Assembly: GCA_018417955.1 (NCBI GenBank)
Contig: JACTVC010000016.1
Coordinates: 124,001-188,000, forward strand
Direction: 5' to 3'
Length of the DNA stretch: 64,000 bases
DNA from: Laccaria trichodermophora
Taxonomy: Eukaryota; Basidiomycota; Agaricomycetes; Agaricales; Hydnangiaceae
Of the stretch, positions 33,302 to 46,146 are shown piece by piece. The first letter of the stretch is position 1; every line of letters starts with the position of its first letter. A program made the translations under genes and the position numbers. The notes under the pieces are model-generated. The model had not been told where the DNA came from. It made no database searches and worked only from the letters and a program-made list of their open reading frames with translations.

Positions 33302-34242
33302 GTCAGAGATCTGCTGAAACCGTGTCAATGATGCCGCACGAAAGAAGCAATACTTGTGCTTACCTTCTCGGTCGTCGTACACCCCCTGCCTAAGGTACGT
33401 TTTAACTCCACCCAACTCCTGAGATGCCGCCGTCGAGCAGGGCTTTAGATATTTAAGAGTGGGGTGTCTGCATTTCTGCGGTTATTGTACGCCGCAAGCA
33501 AGCCGTTGAGTGAGACGTGACGCGTGAGGTTGGTGTTCCATGAGGTTGACGAAGAATACTTAGTCGTGAACTTGGGTTTGATTATGGTTACCCAAGAATG
33601 TCACCGTTCCATAGATCTGCGTCGGTAGCATAGTACCGTATCTTCAAGAAAGAGAATGTTGGAAGAGCCATAAGGGTGAGGTGATCTCAGCCTTAAGAGA
33701 CGACAAGCGCGATGGTTCTGTTTGGCTTTATGTATTTGACCAACTCTCACATTTGGCCACGTTGAAGGACGTCTTCCCCAAGTCCCCCAGTGATCTTCTT
33801 GCGTCGTTAAAGAGGCTGTTGTATACGGTTGGTAGGGTGCTGGAATCTCAACAATGTGGTCCGCTTATCCGGTATTCCTACGCCCTCTTTCGCGCATGAA
33901 ATTATCGTCCCCCATCGTCCCCCCCCCACCACCACCACCTTCTCCCGGCCGAGAAGGTACGCGGACCGTTCTGTTTGAACTTTGAAAATATCAAGTTGAG
34001 TAGACGTAACACAGTCCCTCTATATATTGTTCGTCATTTCTCGAGATTTTGGACACATACCGCCAGACATTGGACTCGTTCTATTCATAATTTGTCAATG
34101 GGCTCCCAGACTAATCCGCGTCAAACCTTTCATTCAAACTAAACGAATCCGGTAGGTCACATAAAGCTAGCATAATGTTCATCAATGATCGGAAACAAAC
34201 AGAAGAGGCGTGAATGAATGAATACAAAAGCAGCGAGGACGA
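33302..34242. other. Intergenic
   Basis: 33302-33660 matches 63630-63990 (duplication). A C-rich CCCCCCCACCACCACCACC microsatellite lies at about 33920-33945. CTCTTTCGCGCATGAA at about 33886 recurs at about 42425 with similar downstream sequence. The 72-codon plus-strand frame at 33681-33899 is not supported by anything else. Confidence 0.5.
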
Positions 34243-36695
34243 CTAGCGAGCGACGTTTTCCTGCAGTGTATCATCTGCCGGAGCGATGTCTTTCTGCGGT
34301 CTATCGTTTACGGGAGCAATGTCTTCCTGGTGACTACCACTAGGACCAGCGACAAGCCCTTCTCCGAATTTCTCGACGTCGTGCACAACAGTTTTGATGC
34401 CCTTCTTGAGATTGTCCGCCACATCTTTTTTTAAGAATTCCTTCAAGACCTGAAGCACAAACCAAAGAATCAGTACAAAGGCATAAATGATGACTAAAAT
34501 GCAACGCACCGTCGTGGGATGATAAGTGACTTTACGACCCCATTCGTCCGGAACCTGTTCTTCCTTGTCAAGATTTTCTGCAATGATGACTGGTCTGGGA
34601 TGGAACGGATGGAATATGTGACCGTTAGTCCATGCTATCCACATAGCCATAGCAAGAGCGATGAAAGCAGCTCCATTGATGATCGTTATTGGAATCAAAA
34701 AGCCAGCATTGGCGCGCATCACAAACCAACCGACAACCTGGTAATTCACAGAACCTGTCACCGTGCGATTGCAAGAAGCAGGGCGACCACTGTCGACCGT
34801 CGAGTATATCAATCGCAGGTAGGTGGCCTGAGAGATGAAAATAAGAGGGATGACATGATAACATGTCGATAGAACAAACCTCATATTCAAGGATGCCTTG
34901 AATCATATGTTCAAATAACGTCAGAAACTGTGGAGACAAAGCGGAGTCCTGCGCCGACACATCGAAGAACTTGTAAGCGAAGGTGAGGACAGACTCAGCG
35001 ACGAGATTGGCCTCGAAATTCTGTCCCTCGGAAACGATTGATCCCAGCGCTTGCAAGGCGTAGGGCAAAAGATTGGGAAAGGTGATGTCAGCAATGGATT
35101 CAGGGATCGCTTGCCCTGCCGTTAATATGTTCGTGGTGGAATTGTATGTCACCGGATATATGGCGGTTTGTACCCGGTTTAAAGAGCAAGTAATATTGCC
35201 AATCGTGGCTGAATAATAGGCACCCCCTTGCCTCCCAGTCCCATCCAAATAGATTGAATAAGAGTTCGCGTCCGTTGCCGACTGGCATGCCCAATATCCC
35301 AACGTATTGTTGCTCCAAACCGATCGAAAACTGATAATGGTGCTAGGCAAAACCTCATTTTCGTATTGGCCATGGCAGCTGGTATTGTATGACACCGCAA
35401 GAGTTGAAGAACTATTGGGCTCCACATTCACGTAGTGCAAAGGGCTTGTTGGTGAGTAGTTACAGCTGATGCTACCGGTGAGACCTTGATGCTTGAGGGT
35501 GTAATCGTACGAGACCATTCCAGCCATTATCTTTGGATCTGAGAGGGGAGAAGGCTTGAGCGTGTCGAATGCAGGGACGCCATTGGGACCGATGGGCAAG
35601 ACCCCTCGAATAGGTCCTAGGAAATGCAGTCCGCCGTTACCACTGAGCTGACTGAAGGTGAGACTTTGAGTGTTGTTTGTTAACAACTCAAGAATCTAAG
35701 GAATAGATGAGGAATTAATAAATCACTGGAACTTCGAGCATCTACTTCTGACTAACGTTACCGCGACCAGACTCAAGGACGTCAACCATCTGGTTTTCTC
35801 CAAGACAGCTGGTGTAGGACAGATTTTTGTACGACTTATAGCAACATGCAGTCAGGGAAATCACTTATAATATTTTGAGATCTCGCTCACCAGATAGCCA
35901 CAATTGTTGGATATAGAGTTGTTATTGAACCAATCTTGGCAATCACCGCCAGAGAAGTCGATCTCTGTCCCAGTGAGATCTGCCGTTCGGTTGTACGTGA
36001 TTGGAGCGAGAAGACTCGCGGTGCTTGATATCAAGTGCGGAAACGTCAAAATACAGACGATCAACAAGACCGCAGGCCACCATCTACTTCTGTGGATCAG
36101 ATATTTAGCGCCTTTAACGCTCATTCCCCAAGGCCAGGTCTGATGTCGAAAAGATAATAGCACTCTTAGGTGAAAGGGTCGGGTCGGCCTGCGGTGAGTG
36201 ACTAATTCTTGGGCGAAACGTATGATTGCGAGGGAAAATAAAGCGCCGGTGATCATGGAGATGATGCTGCAGATCAGCGTGACGAAGTAGGTGGTGGCAT
36301 GAGGGTTGTTCGTTACAACCTTAGCCATATGGTTGCTCAACTGTATGCCACCTCTAATCCAAACCGCGCCAAAAAACGCCCAGGGCCAAGCCAGCATGAT
36401 GGTGATGGCGGCGAGGGAAAGGAGGTCTTGGATGCTAGGTCCCGAACCAGGTCTGTGTATAATTTCTTCTCCGTCCTGACCTTTCGGCGGATACGAAGTC
36501 AACATGGGGCTCGATGTGAAAGAAATATGGCAGACCAGGGGGTTGTTCGCTCAGAGGTACTCCCGGATCATCTGGCTGACTACTTGGTTGGTCAATCGAC
36601 TGATGAAGAGTGGCCGACGTCAGCCGACTAGGGAGCGCAGGTCTTAACTCTGACATGAGGTGAATGTTCCCGTAGACGGGCGATGAAGGCGGCAT
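34243..36695 (-). CDS. Four-TM membrane protein family, copy B (complete)
   Basis: ATG at 36695 (MPPSSPVYGNIHLMSELRPA). A cytosolic-type N-terminus leads to GPSIQDLLSLAAITIMLAWP (TM1), TTYFVTLICSIISMITGALF (TM2) and WWPAVLLIVCILTFPHLISS (TM3). Then comes a Cys- and N-glycosylation-rich ectodomain (GVLPIGPNGVPAFDT, SYDYTLKHQGLTGSISCNYS, IGNITCSLNRVQTAIYPVTY). A last TM, FLIPITIINGAAFIALAMAM, is followed by a cytosolic tail with imperfect DIAP(V/A)-x-D repeats ending QENVAR. The reading frame changes near 36500 (FFHIEPH to MLTSYPP), which needs an intron I could not place with certainty. Other introns are GT-AG, for example between ILEYE and ATYLRLIYS. Length is about 700 residues. No family name or function is known to me. 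Confidence 0.6.
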
Positions 36696-38520
36696 CTGCT
36701 AGCGATAAGAGGTTTTAACCACTTCTCTTACGGATTTTAGAGCTTGGTCAGATGCCAGGAACCATTTCGTTTTTTTTTGTTCAGCATCTGAACAAACCCC
36801 GGCCTGCCATTCAAAGTTTATCTTGGAAGGGGTGGATGAGTAAAATGCCGCCCACCAGAATAAACCCAAAACATGGCGGAATCTGCATTTAATTGACGGA
36901 AGAAATGTGGATGTTTTTTTGTGTGATTGTGAGGCCAGCGTCATTAGTAAATTGTGAATACAACAGCTGGTATAGTCTTGAGTTCTTCGTCTCAAATCGT
37001 ATCACTCCAAATCCCGCTGAGACCCTGCCCATATGCATGTGATCACCAATCAGCGAGGAGCGTGTTCATTTGACGTACCCCATTCTCCGTTGAGCTCACC
37101 CTGGGACCTCTCCACAAAAGATCTGGTTCCAACTTTCCTCAATCGTACGAGTTACGTCCACACCTTGTCTCCGCAACATCTGTCTCATAATCCATTACCA
37201 TTCGCCTGACCTTTGGACGCGCCAGCGTCTATATCAGCGCCTGATAACGCCTATATATGTTCAGTTACCCCCAAATTGTTGCCCCATTGCGCAATCGCCT
37301 CGTGAAAAACATCTTATCGACTGACATCGGGACGAGGCTTCCATATCAGCTGTTTTCCAGCGACACATTCTGATCAAAGGTCGAAGAGAGGGATCTCCGA
37401 TGTGTGGATACGTAGATATGGTGCCCGCTTTGCACTGCCGTTTGAGTTAAAGTCGTGTTTGTATGTGTTGTGCGGTGACCTCCACAAACCGGGGGCCGCT
37501 TACCGGACGCAACCTCACCAGGCCTGCAATACCCTGCACTAAAAAATGTTGCTCATCATGTCAAATGATGATACACGCGCGCATTTTATCCGATACCTGA
37601 GGCGTCATGAGAGTTGAGTCTGAGAGATCCAAAATTATCTGGCAGATCTGGTCCTGATGCGTGACAGCCTGTGACAAATATACAAAACGTTTTCGCAAAA
37701 ATGCAAAGAAATTGTTTAAAAATAAATCTCAAGGTACATCCACAGGATAGAGTGCTGGTAAGAGTGAAAGTCTGCAACTAAAACGAATTTCGGGGACGGT
37801 TCGTTTGACTTTTCTCTTCAGCCTTTTATTTAGCAAAAGTTTGCCTGAAAAACACAGTTGTTGGAAAATTTTAAAGAAAAAGTACATCAAATGTTTATTG
37901 TTGTTTTATTGTATCAGCTCCTTTATTATGCTTCGCTTCACTGCCCCATTGTCTCTTGTTACAATCTTGTTCCAGCTAAATGCAAAATCCTAGACACCTC
38001 GCCGAAATTTCTTGACTCCGCCTCGCTTTGTTGAAACAAACATTTGAAGAAGGAAGTGTCAAGAGTTCAAGCGATCGGAATTCTGATTTCGGGTTTTTCC
38101 GGCGTGATCTTAATCATAATGGTCTCGACAGTAGACGCCCGTACTTACTTCCGCATACTCCCATCCTCGCAACTCTGACTCAAAGCCCTGGATTTATAAT
38201 CCTCTTTTGAATACACATCACAAATCTCCTACTCAATTGTGGAATATGCGTTTGGCAAAGAATCACGCAGATTTGCCTCTGGTTTCCAAACTTGCCCACT
38301 GCATCTTGAACACAAAACATGCCACCCAGCCTTGACAGCGACGTCGGCCAGGGGGCATCATATGGGATGAAAACGTAACTTGTCAGATTGCCACTGAACG
38401 ACAAACCTATCAACGTAATGGTGACACGACTTGGCGACTTTCCTGAAGAAAACATCCCTGAACGACCACACATTTATAAGTCATCGCTTTTTGCTCTTTC
38501 TGAGGAGCCACCGACTTGTC
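36696..38520. other. Intergenic
   Basis: Nothing is supported here. Open frames are short and lack homology-like motifs. Confidence 0.6.
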
Positions 38521-40569
38521 ATGTCCAGCATGTCTCTGGCACTTTGTCTTATGCTTGTCCTCCAGCTCTGGGTTACGTCAGCCTCGCGGACTGACTTGGC
38601 TGCGCGGTGGAACTCGGGTTTCGTTTCCGTATCTGGGGGACGCTTCCAGCTAAATGGAAGGTAATGAATTAACCACATCACCATTCTTGCCTCGGTTGAT
38701 CTTGCATGGGTATAGTCTTTGGCGCTTCTCTGGCACAAATGCATACTGGCTGCTAATGGCCACGAACGATGACATCGATTTGACCTTTCACAGTATCGCA
38801 ACCGTTGGTATCAGAGTCGTCCGTGTCTGGGCCTTCAACGACGTGTCCTGCCAACCATCCTCTGGTACCTACTTCCAGGTTTGATCTTATCACCACCCAC
38901 TAGCTCCGCTCGTTCAATATTAATCTTTGCGAAAGATTCTACAGAACGGCCAAGCGACTATCAACACAGGTTCGGATGGTCTCCAGCGACTCGACCAAGT
39001 CGTTTCCTCTGCCCAAAAATACGGGGTCAAGCTTCTGCTCACGTTGACGAATAACTGGAACCCCGAGAGGCCAAAGCCGAGCAGCTCCTGGGACCGTCGG
39101 GGAACCGTGGACGGCATCGATTTCTTTCGTAGGGGATTTCTCGCTAATGACTATGGTGCGCCCCATCACAGATCAATGCGCGCAATACACCGACTTTATC
39201 TTATCCCATTCCCTAGGTGGAATCGATCTTTACGTTCAAAACTTCCATCCTGGTGGCACGCACGATCTGTTCTACACAGATGGCACTATCATCAACGCCT
39301 TCAAGGCCTACGTTGCTCAAGTGGTTAAGCGGTATGCTAACAACCCAACGGTCTTTGGATGGGAATTAGGGAACGACTTACGCTGCTCCTCTACCTTCCC
39401 CGCATCTTCGAGCTGCAATCCGCAAACCATTACGAAATGGATTGTGGAAATATGCGAGCAATTTTGTTTTACCACTACTAACGCCCATCTAATTCTGCGA
39501 TTACAGCGAGCTACATCAAGACGCTTGATCCCAACCATCTTGTGACGGCGGGGTATGTCGTTCTGCTTAGGCTGCAACTTTCAGATGATCATATATCATG
39601 GCAGTGATGGCGGCTTCTATTGCTTAGGCTGCAAAAAGTTGTACGCCAAGCAGTCCACACAGCCAAACGCGGTGATTTTTCCTGGACCATCGTTTGACGG
39701 CTCCTATGGAGTTGACACAGAGGATATCATTGCCAGTCCTTGTATCGATTTTGGTTCTTTGTAAGTTCCCGTGCTCATGCTGATTACATGCATTGTTGAA
39801 GTTTTTATTTGAAGCCAACTCATCCCAGATCAAGTTAGCTATTTCCCTGATCAATTGAAGTCTTTTGCTACCAAAGCTATCGGCGACGGTGGAAAATGGG
39901 TTGGGGCACACTCGAACACCGCAAAGCAGTATGTACTCCGAGGAATCTTTTCATTATTATGTTATCTGTTTACGATTTATTTTCGCTTTGCAGGCAGGGT
40001 AAGCCAGAGGTGCTTACAGCTATGGAGCTTGTCCCCAAGGACTTCTGGCAAGTATTCGTTCCTTACAATGCAACCTGTCCCTTCCCCGACACTATACCCT
40101 GCCGTAAGGAAGCGTTTTCCATCTTTGTGGCTATATCTTCAATGTTGCTCAATCTAGGTGGTGTGGAAGAGTTTCAGAGAACGTACGCATTCACGTCGTG
40201 GGCAGGGAGTACGTTGCATTCTAGTCATCAACCTTTTTTCTGATCAATCACCATTTACGTAGCTGCTCTGAACGGGGATGTTGATGGGGTATTGGAAATT
40301 CTTGTAAGCGAGCAATCGTACCTCTGGAATCCATTCTTTCTAATGCAGTTCCTTATCGGCAGTGGGTCCAAGCCGGCCTCACCAGTCACGGAACCACATT
40401 TGCCAAAAGACAGGATACCCTTACGCATTCTCCGGCTCTAGCACCGTAAGCACGCCTCAGCTGCCTTTTTTCCATGATTTAACATGAATTTATCTGTCGC
40501 AGCTACCAGGGACCAAATAGCGGACAAACAGATGATTTATTCAACGCCGGCCAGCCCCCCCTCCCTTGA
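38521..40569 (+). CDS. Secreted GH5 endo-beta-mannanase-like protein
   Basis: ATG at 38521 opens a signal peptide ([20 protein letters not shown]). The mature part has GH5 landmarks: [106 protein letters not shown] (spliced), [13 protein letters not shown] and [20 protein letters not shown], with a stop at 40567-40569. About ten exons join in frame. Introns include 38661-38715, 38879-38944 and a GC-AG intron at 39454-39506. Mannanases of this type hydrolyse beta-1,4-mannan outside the cell. The usual acid/base NE-P motif reads N-D-L here, and the usual nucleophile motif (L-E-E-F-G) is not seen, so activity is doubtful. No frame break was found. Confidence 0.75.
39454..39506 (+). other. Non-canonical GC-AG intron in the GH5 gene
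   Basis: The exon ends ...GTGGAAATAT and the next begins CGAGCTACATC. Only a donor at GCGAGC joins TKWIVEI to [13 protein letters not shown] in the family frame. The acceptor is TTACAG. No GT donor gives the same frame. Confidence 0.6.
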
Positions 40570-43418
40570 AAACGTTCACCGTCAGCCTACTCCGTACAAC
40601 GTTAAACATAGGTCTTTTTTTTTTTTTGGACCTTCCAACTCCTTTTGTTTTGTTTTTTGGATTTTTGCATCAACCTTTTTCCCCTTCCCCATATGAACAA
40701 CGGTTCCATTATTAGACGATTTCTATTACGACTTTCGTAGATGCCTTTGAACGATATTCGTCGACAGTTGCCTTGATGTAGTACTTATGTCTGATTTGTT
40801 GTATAGTTACTGAGGTACGATTTCATGTTACGCATACTCATTTACGCTTGAACACTGCCTTCTTCTCTTTCGCCCGCGCACCTTGTGCTCGCGAAGCAAT
40901 CACTTCGTAATCCGCCCCGCCTTCTTCATCTCCGAGTCCTTGGCGCACCGCGTTCCAATAGATTGCTTTCGTCCTTCTGCTTGTCGTCTTTGTCTGTCTC
41001 CTGCAGCCTCCGCCCTACGGACTCATTGACCAGCTCTTGCAAGTTTCCGGCTGTTCGATATTGCTTTTTCAGTTTTGGTTTATGAAGAGTCGCTGTAGGT
41101 GGGGTCAGTGAGGAATCAGCTGAATATTACACTCTCTGCTGCTTGCTCCTGGAACGTTATACATATATGGGACTTCCTGATGGAAGCGCCTTTTTGGACG
41201 TCTCCTTGAGGCTGTTTGCGACCCAAAATCGGGTATCACAGTCATTGCCTCAGCTCCCAAACGTATGTTAGCCACGTAAAGATAAAACGATGTGTGAACA
41301 TATGCAATCCGTTAGGTAGGTTGCTTCGTTCCTGAATGCGCCAACCCCCCATCTCCACTAGCCCTTACATCCCCATGGAAGCTCAACGATGCCGAGGTCC
41401 TCGATCGACTCGTCTTTGCCACCAACGCATGCTTCACAGCCCCTTCCCGTCGTTGCTGTTGTATCTCATCCCTCGCGTGCTTCTCAGGAGCAGCTATACT
41501 TTCAACGGTTGTCCCTGATCCAATTGCATATGTCTTTAGGAGATCGGAGCAACGTGCTGCGGCCGACGGTCCCTGTCAGTCTCTGCATGAAAGGGGTCTG
41601 TTGGCCTTCTTCGATCTTCATCACGTGAACTAGTGATGACCACAAACAGGTCGGCGTGGGGAACATGTTATCGCCCGTAACATTGTAGACGGCTTCCCAT
41701 CGGCAATACTCCCCCTCCTCGCCGTCCTCGGCCAGCCCACAGCGTATAGAGAAGGCGTCGACACCTTAGAAACAATTACACCAAAGGATGAGCACATAAG
41801 GTGCGCGGAGCCGCATAGAGTCGAGCTACGTCAGGAGAGCCCATTGATTGCGTGATTCTTCAACTGGGTTCGGTAATCTGAAAGTCAACGTTACCAGGCA
41901 TTTTCACGTAAATATGTTGGAGACTTACAATTTTCACGGACAAAGCTTTTCAATCCGAGTGAGCCGAGACGTTCGTAGGATTAGAGCACGTCGAACCGCA
42001 GGCGAACTGGTCCCATACTAGGGGTGGTATTGGGGTATCCGCTACTTGACTTAGGAGGTCGAGCTGAGAATCGGGCCTGGAACCTTGACCTTTTTTACTG
42101 TTCGGACAGCGCCAGTGTCCGTTTCCGGTCCGCTGGACTCAATATCAGCTGTAGGAGACGACAAGCTTGATGAGGCCGGCGAATACCTGGTGAGCTCACC
42201 TCAAGCATCTTCTTCGTACCCCCCCCCCTTCAGTCCTCGCGATGCGGCACACTCTTAGGCCGCTGCGGGGGTTCTCGAATAAGCAATGTCGTCCTCACAT
42301 CCACACCGGTCACTGTTCCCGCATTAAATTCGCTCCATTCGTTGAAACGGAAACAAAACCTACGCAAAGAGAGTCGTTCCCGAATCCCTGTCCGCGCCAT
42401 GGTAGTAACTTCAATAGCTTTGGCCTCTTTCGCGCATGAACTCGTCGCTCCCCATGTCACCCTCTGCGACCGAGAATATATGCTGGCCGTTTGAACTCTC
42501 AAGATATGGAGATAGATGGTAAGAGATGGGTGAGAGCAAAGCGTAATGACATCAGCCAATCAGAAGGTGTTGATCATCAACCCCAAACAAACTGAGAGCG
42601 AAACAGCAACTGGAATTGTACGCGCACATCGACGTCTAAACACTGAATGAAGTGCTAAGTAATTCGCTCCGAGGAGCTCCCATGAGTGAATAGAATGGAG
42701 ACCAAGCCATACTCTTGGTAGCAACACCTCGGAGAACAGCACGACTGGGTATCAGAGATAGGCAAGCCAATGGCCACATCAGGAAAATGGAGGATTGTAA
42801 TTTGAGCTGAATGAACGAACATAATGCACGAAGTGCGTTGATTGTGCACAATTGGCTGAATATTTGATTTCAATGCAATTAAGTGGAATTAATCCATGGA
42901 CCGTTAATTATGCACAATTTTGCTTAATGAATGCATATTCTGCTCAATCCCAGTTGAATATCATGATCATCTTCAGCCTACAGATAGCTGCAGATCCTCA
43001 ACATCAAGCTAAAATATAACAACGGTATATTGTTCTACTAGGTAATATATCTATGGAGATGGCCCAGGACAAAATGAGTGGATATTATAGACGTAGGTAA
43101 TCAAAGGTTTGAACGAGGACACAGTTATTATGGATTAAACAGAGGGTGTAAGAGAATGCTAGAAAATGTGATTGTGGGTTGAGAAAGAGAGAGGTGAGGA
43201 GCGATGAACAAATGTGTCAAAGGAGTGACTCCGAGTGAGTGACGCTGGACGTTGAGCAAAACGGAGTTGGTTTAACGACTGGTGGGCTTAGACCTCCATG
43301 TCTGCAAGGTTAAGTAAGGCCATGGCATTATTGGTGAGCGCAGTGGAACGACGTGTAGAGACAACCCTAATATATTGATTACTAACGCATATTTGCTGAA
43401 AGGTTGAATAGCGAAGAC
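40570..43418. other. Mostly intergenic, one coding-like remnant
   Basis: At about 41332-41630 one plus-strand frame stays open for roughly 100 codons (KLNDAEVLDRLVFATNACF, LLAFFDLHH). It is preceded by GTATGT...GTTAG intron-like sequence after WKRLFGRLLEAVCDPKSG-type codons at about 41180. I recognise no family; it may be a gene fragment. Around 42838-42960 AT-rich ATTGTGCACAATT motifs recur. The rest shows nothing. Confidence 0.35.
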
Positions 43419-45888
43419 TCACGATGCGAGTTTGAAGAGGTTTGCCATAAGGCGATGATACCTATCTGGACTTTCGGTCTTGATGTTGTTGAGGAATGTG
43501 ATATGACCAATGTAGATGTCCTCATAGAGGTCGGCCGCGAACTCAGTCTTTTGATGAATGCCAGTGCTAAAATCGTCAAGTGACGAGTGAACCTTCAAGA
43601 GGAAATGAGTAACTGAGCAGTATAAGGTATATTTACTCACGCCAGTGGCGGCCAGCGCAACCATTGGGGCCGGGAGTTCCTGTTCATACTTTCGTGGACC
43701 CTCCGTGATAGAGGAGCCGAAACGTGCGCTAAAACGTTCAGCATAGGTTCCACGGGTACCAGAGAAATACACATCACGGAGGGTGGATATCAGAGCGGGG
43801 TGATGGAAGGGCTTATTAGATACGATCTCGCCGTCCTGTGGGAGTCAAATCAAAGTCGAAATCTCACACAATGCTGATATTCAACGCACCTTGGTGGGGA
43901 AGATGTATGACGTGTCTTCACACAGAGCTTTGACTTGCTTCTGACATTCCAGCCCTTCGGTAAGTTGATAGAAACCCTCAACCTTTCCCCCGGTTTTCTT
44001 CTTGATAGAGCTGCGATATGTGGAGAGCCGTCCGTTGAGCTACATGGTCGAAGACTCAAACATTAGAACTTAGCCAACATAAAATTAAAAGGTCACGCAC
44101 AACACGGGCAACAACAATACCAAGCTGCAGATCAATTTTGAAGCGTTCTGCATAACCTGTGTGTTTCAACTTCCTGGCGCATGACCGAAGGGTTTTCCGA
44201 AAATAAGTCAATTCGTCGCTAGCAGGTGGGTAGGCGTTGTCGAAGATCGCATCACCAACCACTTGACGAATTGCAGCCCTAATGATCTGTCTGAGGGCTG
44301 GAGGCTGCATGCGAATGCTGATCAACCGTGCGCCTGGAGCCTCAGGGACATAGCGAGTGTTTTCCCAATTGGCGTTGGGATCCACATTCTCGCCCTCATT
44401 CTGATCTTCCCCCTCTTCATCATCCATATCATCGTCTGAGTTGGCACTATCAAAGGGCTGGATGAACGTTTAGCACATACTTAATAATAGAGTTTATAGA
44501 ACCATATACCTCCTCGTCGTCGTTAGTGGCAGCAACGGCGGGGGTCTTCCAAGTGGGGAGCTATAATGATATTGTTTGGGATGCTCACGCTGAACATGGG
44601 TAAGAAAAGCGTACCTCGGCACGTCGCTCTAAGCCACGTTTGCCAATCTTCTGAAAGATCAACGTGAGACTAGAATATATCAGAACAGGAAACAATCAAA
44701 CCTTTTGGACCTTGGTCATCTCCTCCTCCTCCTCCTCCTCATCGTCGTCATCGTCGTCGTCGTCGTCATCATCCCCCGCTTCCTCTTCACCCTCGCCGTC
44801 ATCATGGCGGTCATTGTGAGGGTCATTCTCCTCATAATCGTCGTCGCCGTCGGGTTCAGCTTCTCCATTTGTGAGATGCTCACGGCCCCACCGGACACGC
44901 TGAAGAATTAATAGTGAGCCGTGAATGACATACGTGAACCTACCTCATGGGTGAATGTGCTCTTCAAGGCGTCGGAGTCAAGTTCTTCGAGGTCATCCTG
45001 ACCCGCCTCTTCCTCCTTGTCTTCGTGTTCATCCACTTCACGTTGTGAGGCATCCATATCCTCTTCTTGCTCAGGCGACTCTTCATCGGATGAGTTGACG
45101 ACACGATATGTCGTGGCTGTTCATCGTGAGTGTATACTGAAAGGCATTCAAAATGGAAACTCACGTTTGTGGAGGCGTTTCGATGTGGAGGCGCTGGCGG
45201 ATCTCACATGACGTTGGTCTGGGTTGTTGTCGTCACGTTTGTGGAGGCGTTTCGATGCAGAGACGCTGGCGGACCTCACATGACGTTGGTCTGGGTAGTT
45301 CTCATCATTGGGCGTGCGGCGGTGAGAAGGTGGCACTGTGTGTATTAGAGAATGAATGACATAACGACATGAATACATACAGTGGGCCTGCTTCTTTGCG
45401 AGTGGCCTTTGAGGGGTTACTGTTTGCATCGTTGCCGTGGACCTGGCATTTGGAAGAGGCAAACCTATTCGTTTTTTCAGCTACCGTGATGTAAAAATGG
45501 GAAGCAAAGCATACGTTTGGCTTTTTTGGCAGTCTCGCCACCTTGGGGGCCATTTGGAGATCTGGGCCGTTTCTGAGATCCAACAGGAGCGGCGCCGATC
45601 CATGCTGTACAAGATTGGAGATGAAGCAAGGATGTAGCGGATACAGACAAAGTTTCCTACCTGCATTTCCCAAGGCTTTCGTCAAAGCGACTCGTTTCTC
45701 TGATACTTAGGGTTAGCGACTGGCCACGTCAATAGGGGAGGGCAAGAAAACATACGTTTGCCTGCTAATTCGAGTGCCCAAAGTTGGGCTTGTTCCTGGA
45801 GTTTCTTCCGTTCGAGTGTCTGTCGGCGCTTCTCCTGAGCTGTGGCTCCCGTAGCTCGGTTAGAGGCTTCAGGTGCCTTAGTTGCCAT
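43419..45888 (-). CDS. DUF6532-like protein with long acidic linker
   Basis: ATG at 45888 (MATKAPEASNRATGATAQEK) begins a coiled-coil stretch (TLERKKLQEQAQLWALELAG). Multiple short introns follow. A 23-residue unit containing PDQRHVRSAS and SKRLHKR occurs twice in tandem (69-bp period, about 45165-45300). Then comes an extremely acidic linker (poly-Asp/Glu at about 44715-44775 and EGEDQNEGEN near 44410). The C-terminal domain has PPALRQIIRAAIRQVVGDAI, FRKTLRSCARKLKHTGYAER, EDTSYIFPTKDGEIVSNKPF, FSGTRGTYAERFSARF and FAADLYEDIYIGHITFLNNI, resembling the Agaricomycete DUF6532 domain, whose function is unknown. It is divergent from the Plavaka transposase at 46147 and may be part of the same element. 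Confidence 0.6.
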
Positions 45889-46146
45889 TACGAAATATGA
45901 CGGGAAATAGGGGATGTGGCTATATGGATAAGAGATGAAATAAAGATATGAAAAGAGGGACGGGCAAAGAAACTGAGATAGAGAATTGAGATGGGGAATG
46001 GGGGTCGAAAACAGAGAGTGAATAAGGAGTCGTATGATGGTTCTGTTTTTCTGGTAAACAAAAAAAATCAAATGTAAAAGCTGCCAAGGTCCGAACTTAC
46101 TGCATACGGCGTCCGACAAATCCGACGTGCTTATCACTCTATCATT
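45889..46146. promoter_or_regulatory. Presumed bidirectional promoter between DUF6532-like gene and Plavaka transposase
   Basis: 258 bp separate two divergent starts. A poly-A stretch (about 46059-46066) is present, but I see no defined motif. The role is inferred from layout only. Confidence 0.35.

Larger units (their letters stand above)
25805..34000. repeat. Segmental duplication, copy 1 (partner from ~58640 to window end)
   Basis: Matching landmarks in order: GGACCTCCT...CCCAAATTT, AAGAAATCGGCAAAGGCCA, CAGTCTACATCT, the membrane-protein gene, GGAGCTGTATCCGG, TCTGGGAACC(T/C)CTAGTTCAAG, GTCGA(T/C)AGCCTATAT, GATGCCGCCGTCGAGCAG and TGTACGCCGCAAGCAAGCCG. Copy 1 is longer because of a PIF/Harbinger-like MITE (26965-27780), a mariner-type element (30831-31519) and extra sequence around 31.5-32.9 kb. 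Many differences are C/T or G/A at CpG positions kept in the partner copy. Confidence 0.75.

Noticed and set aside
33681..33899. 72-codon ORF as a gene
   Set aside because: No homology-like motif, no intron structure, and it is not kept in the duplicated block.
44705..44911. Hydrophobic plus-strand ORF rich in Leu, Ile and Val
   Set aside because: It is the antisense of the poly-Asp/Glu coding microsatellite.
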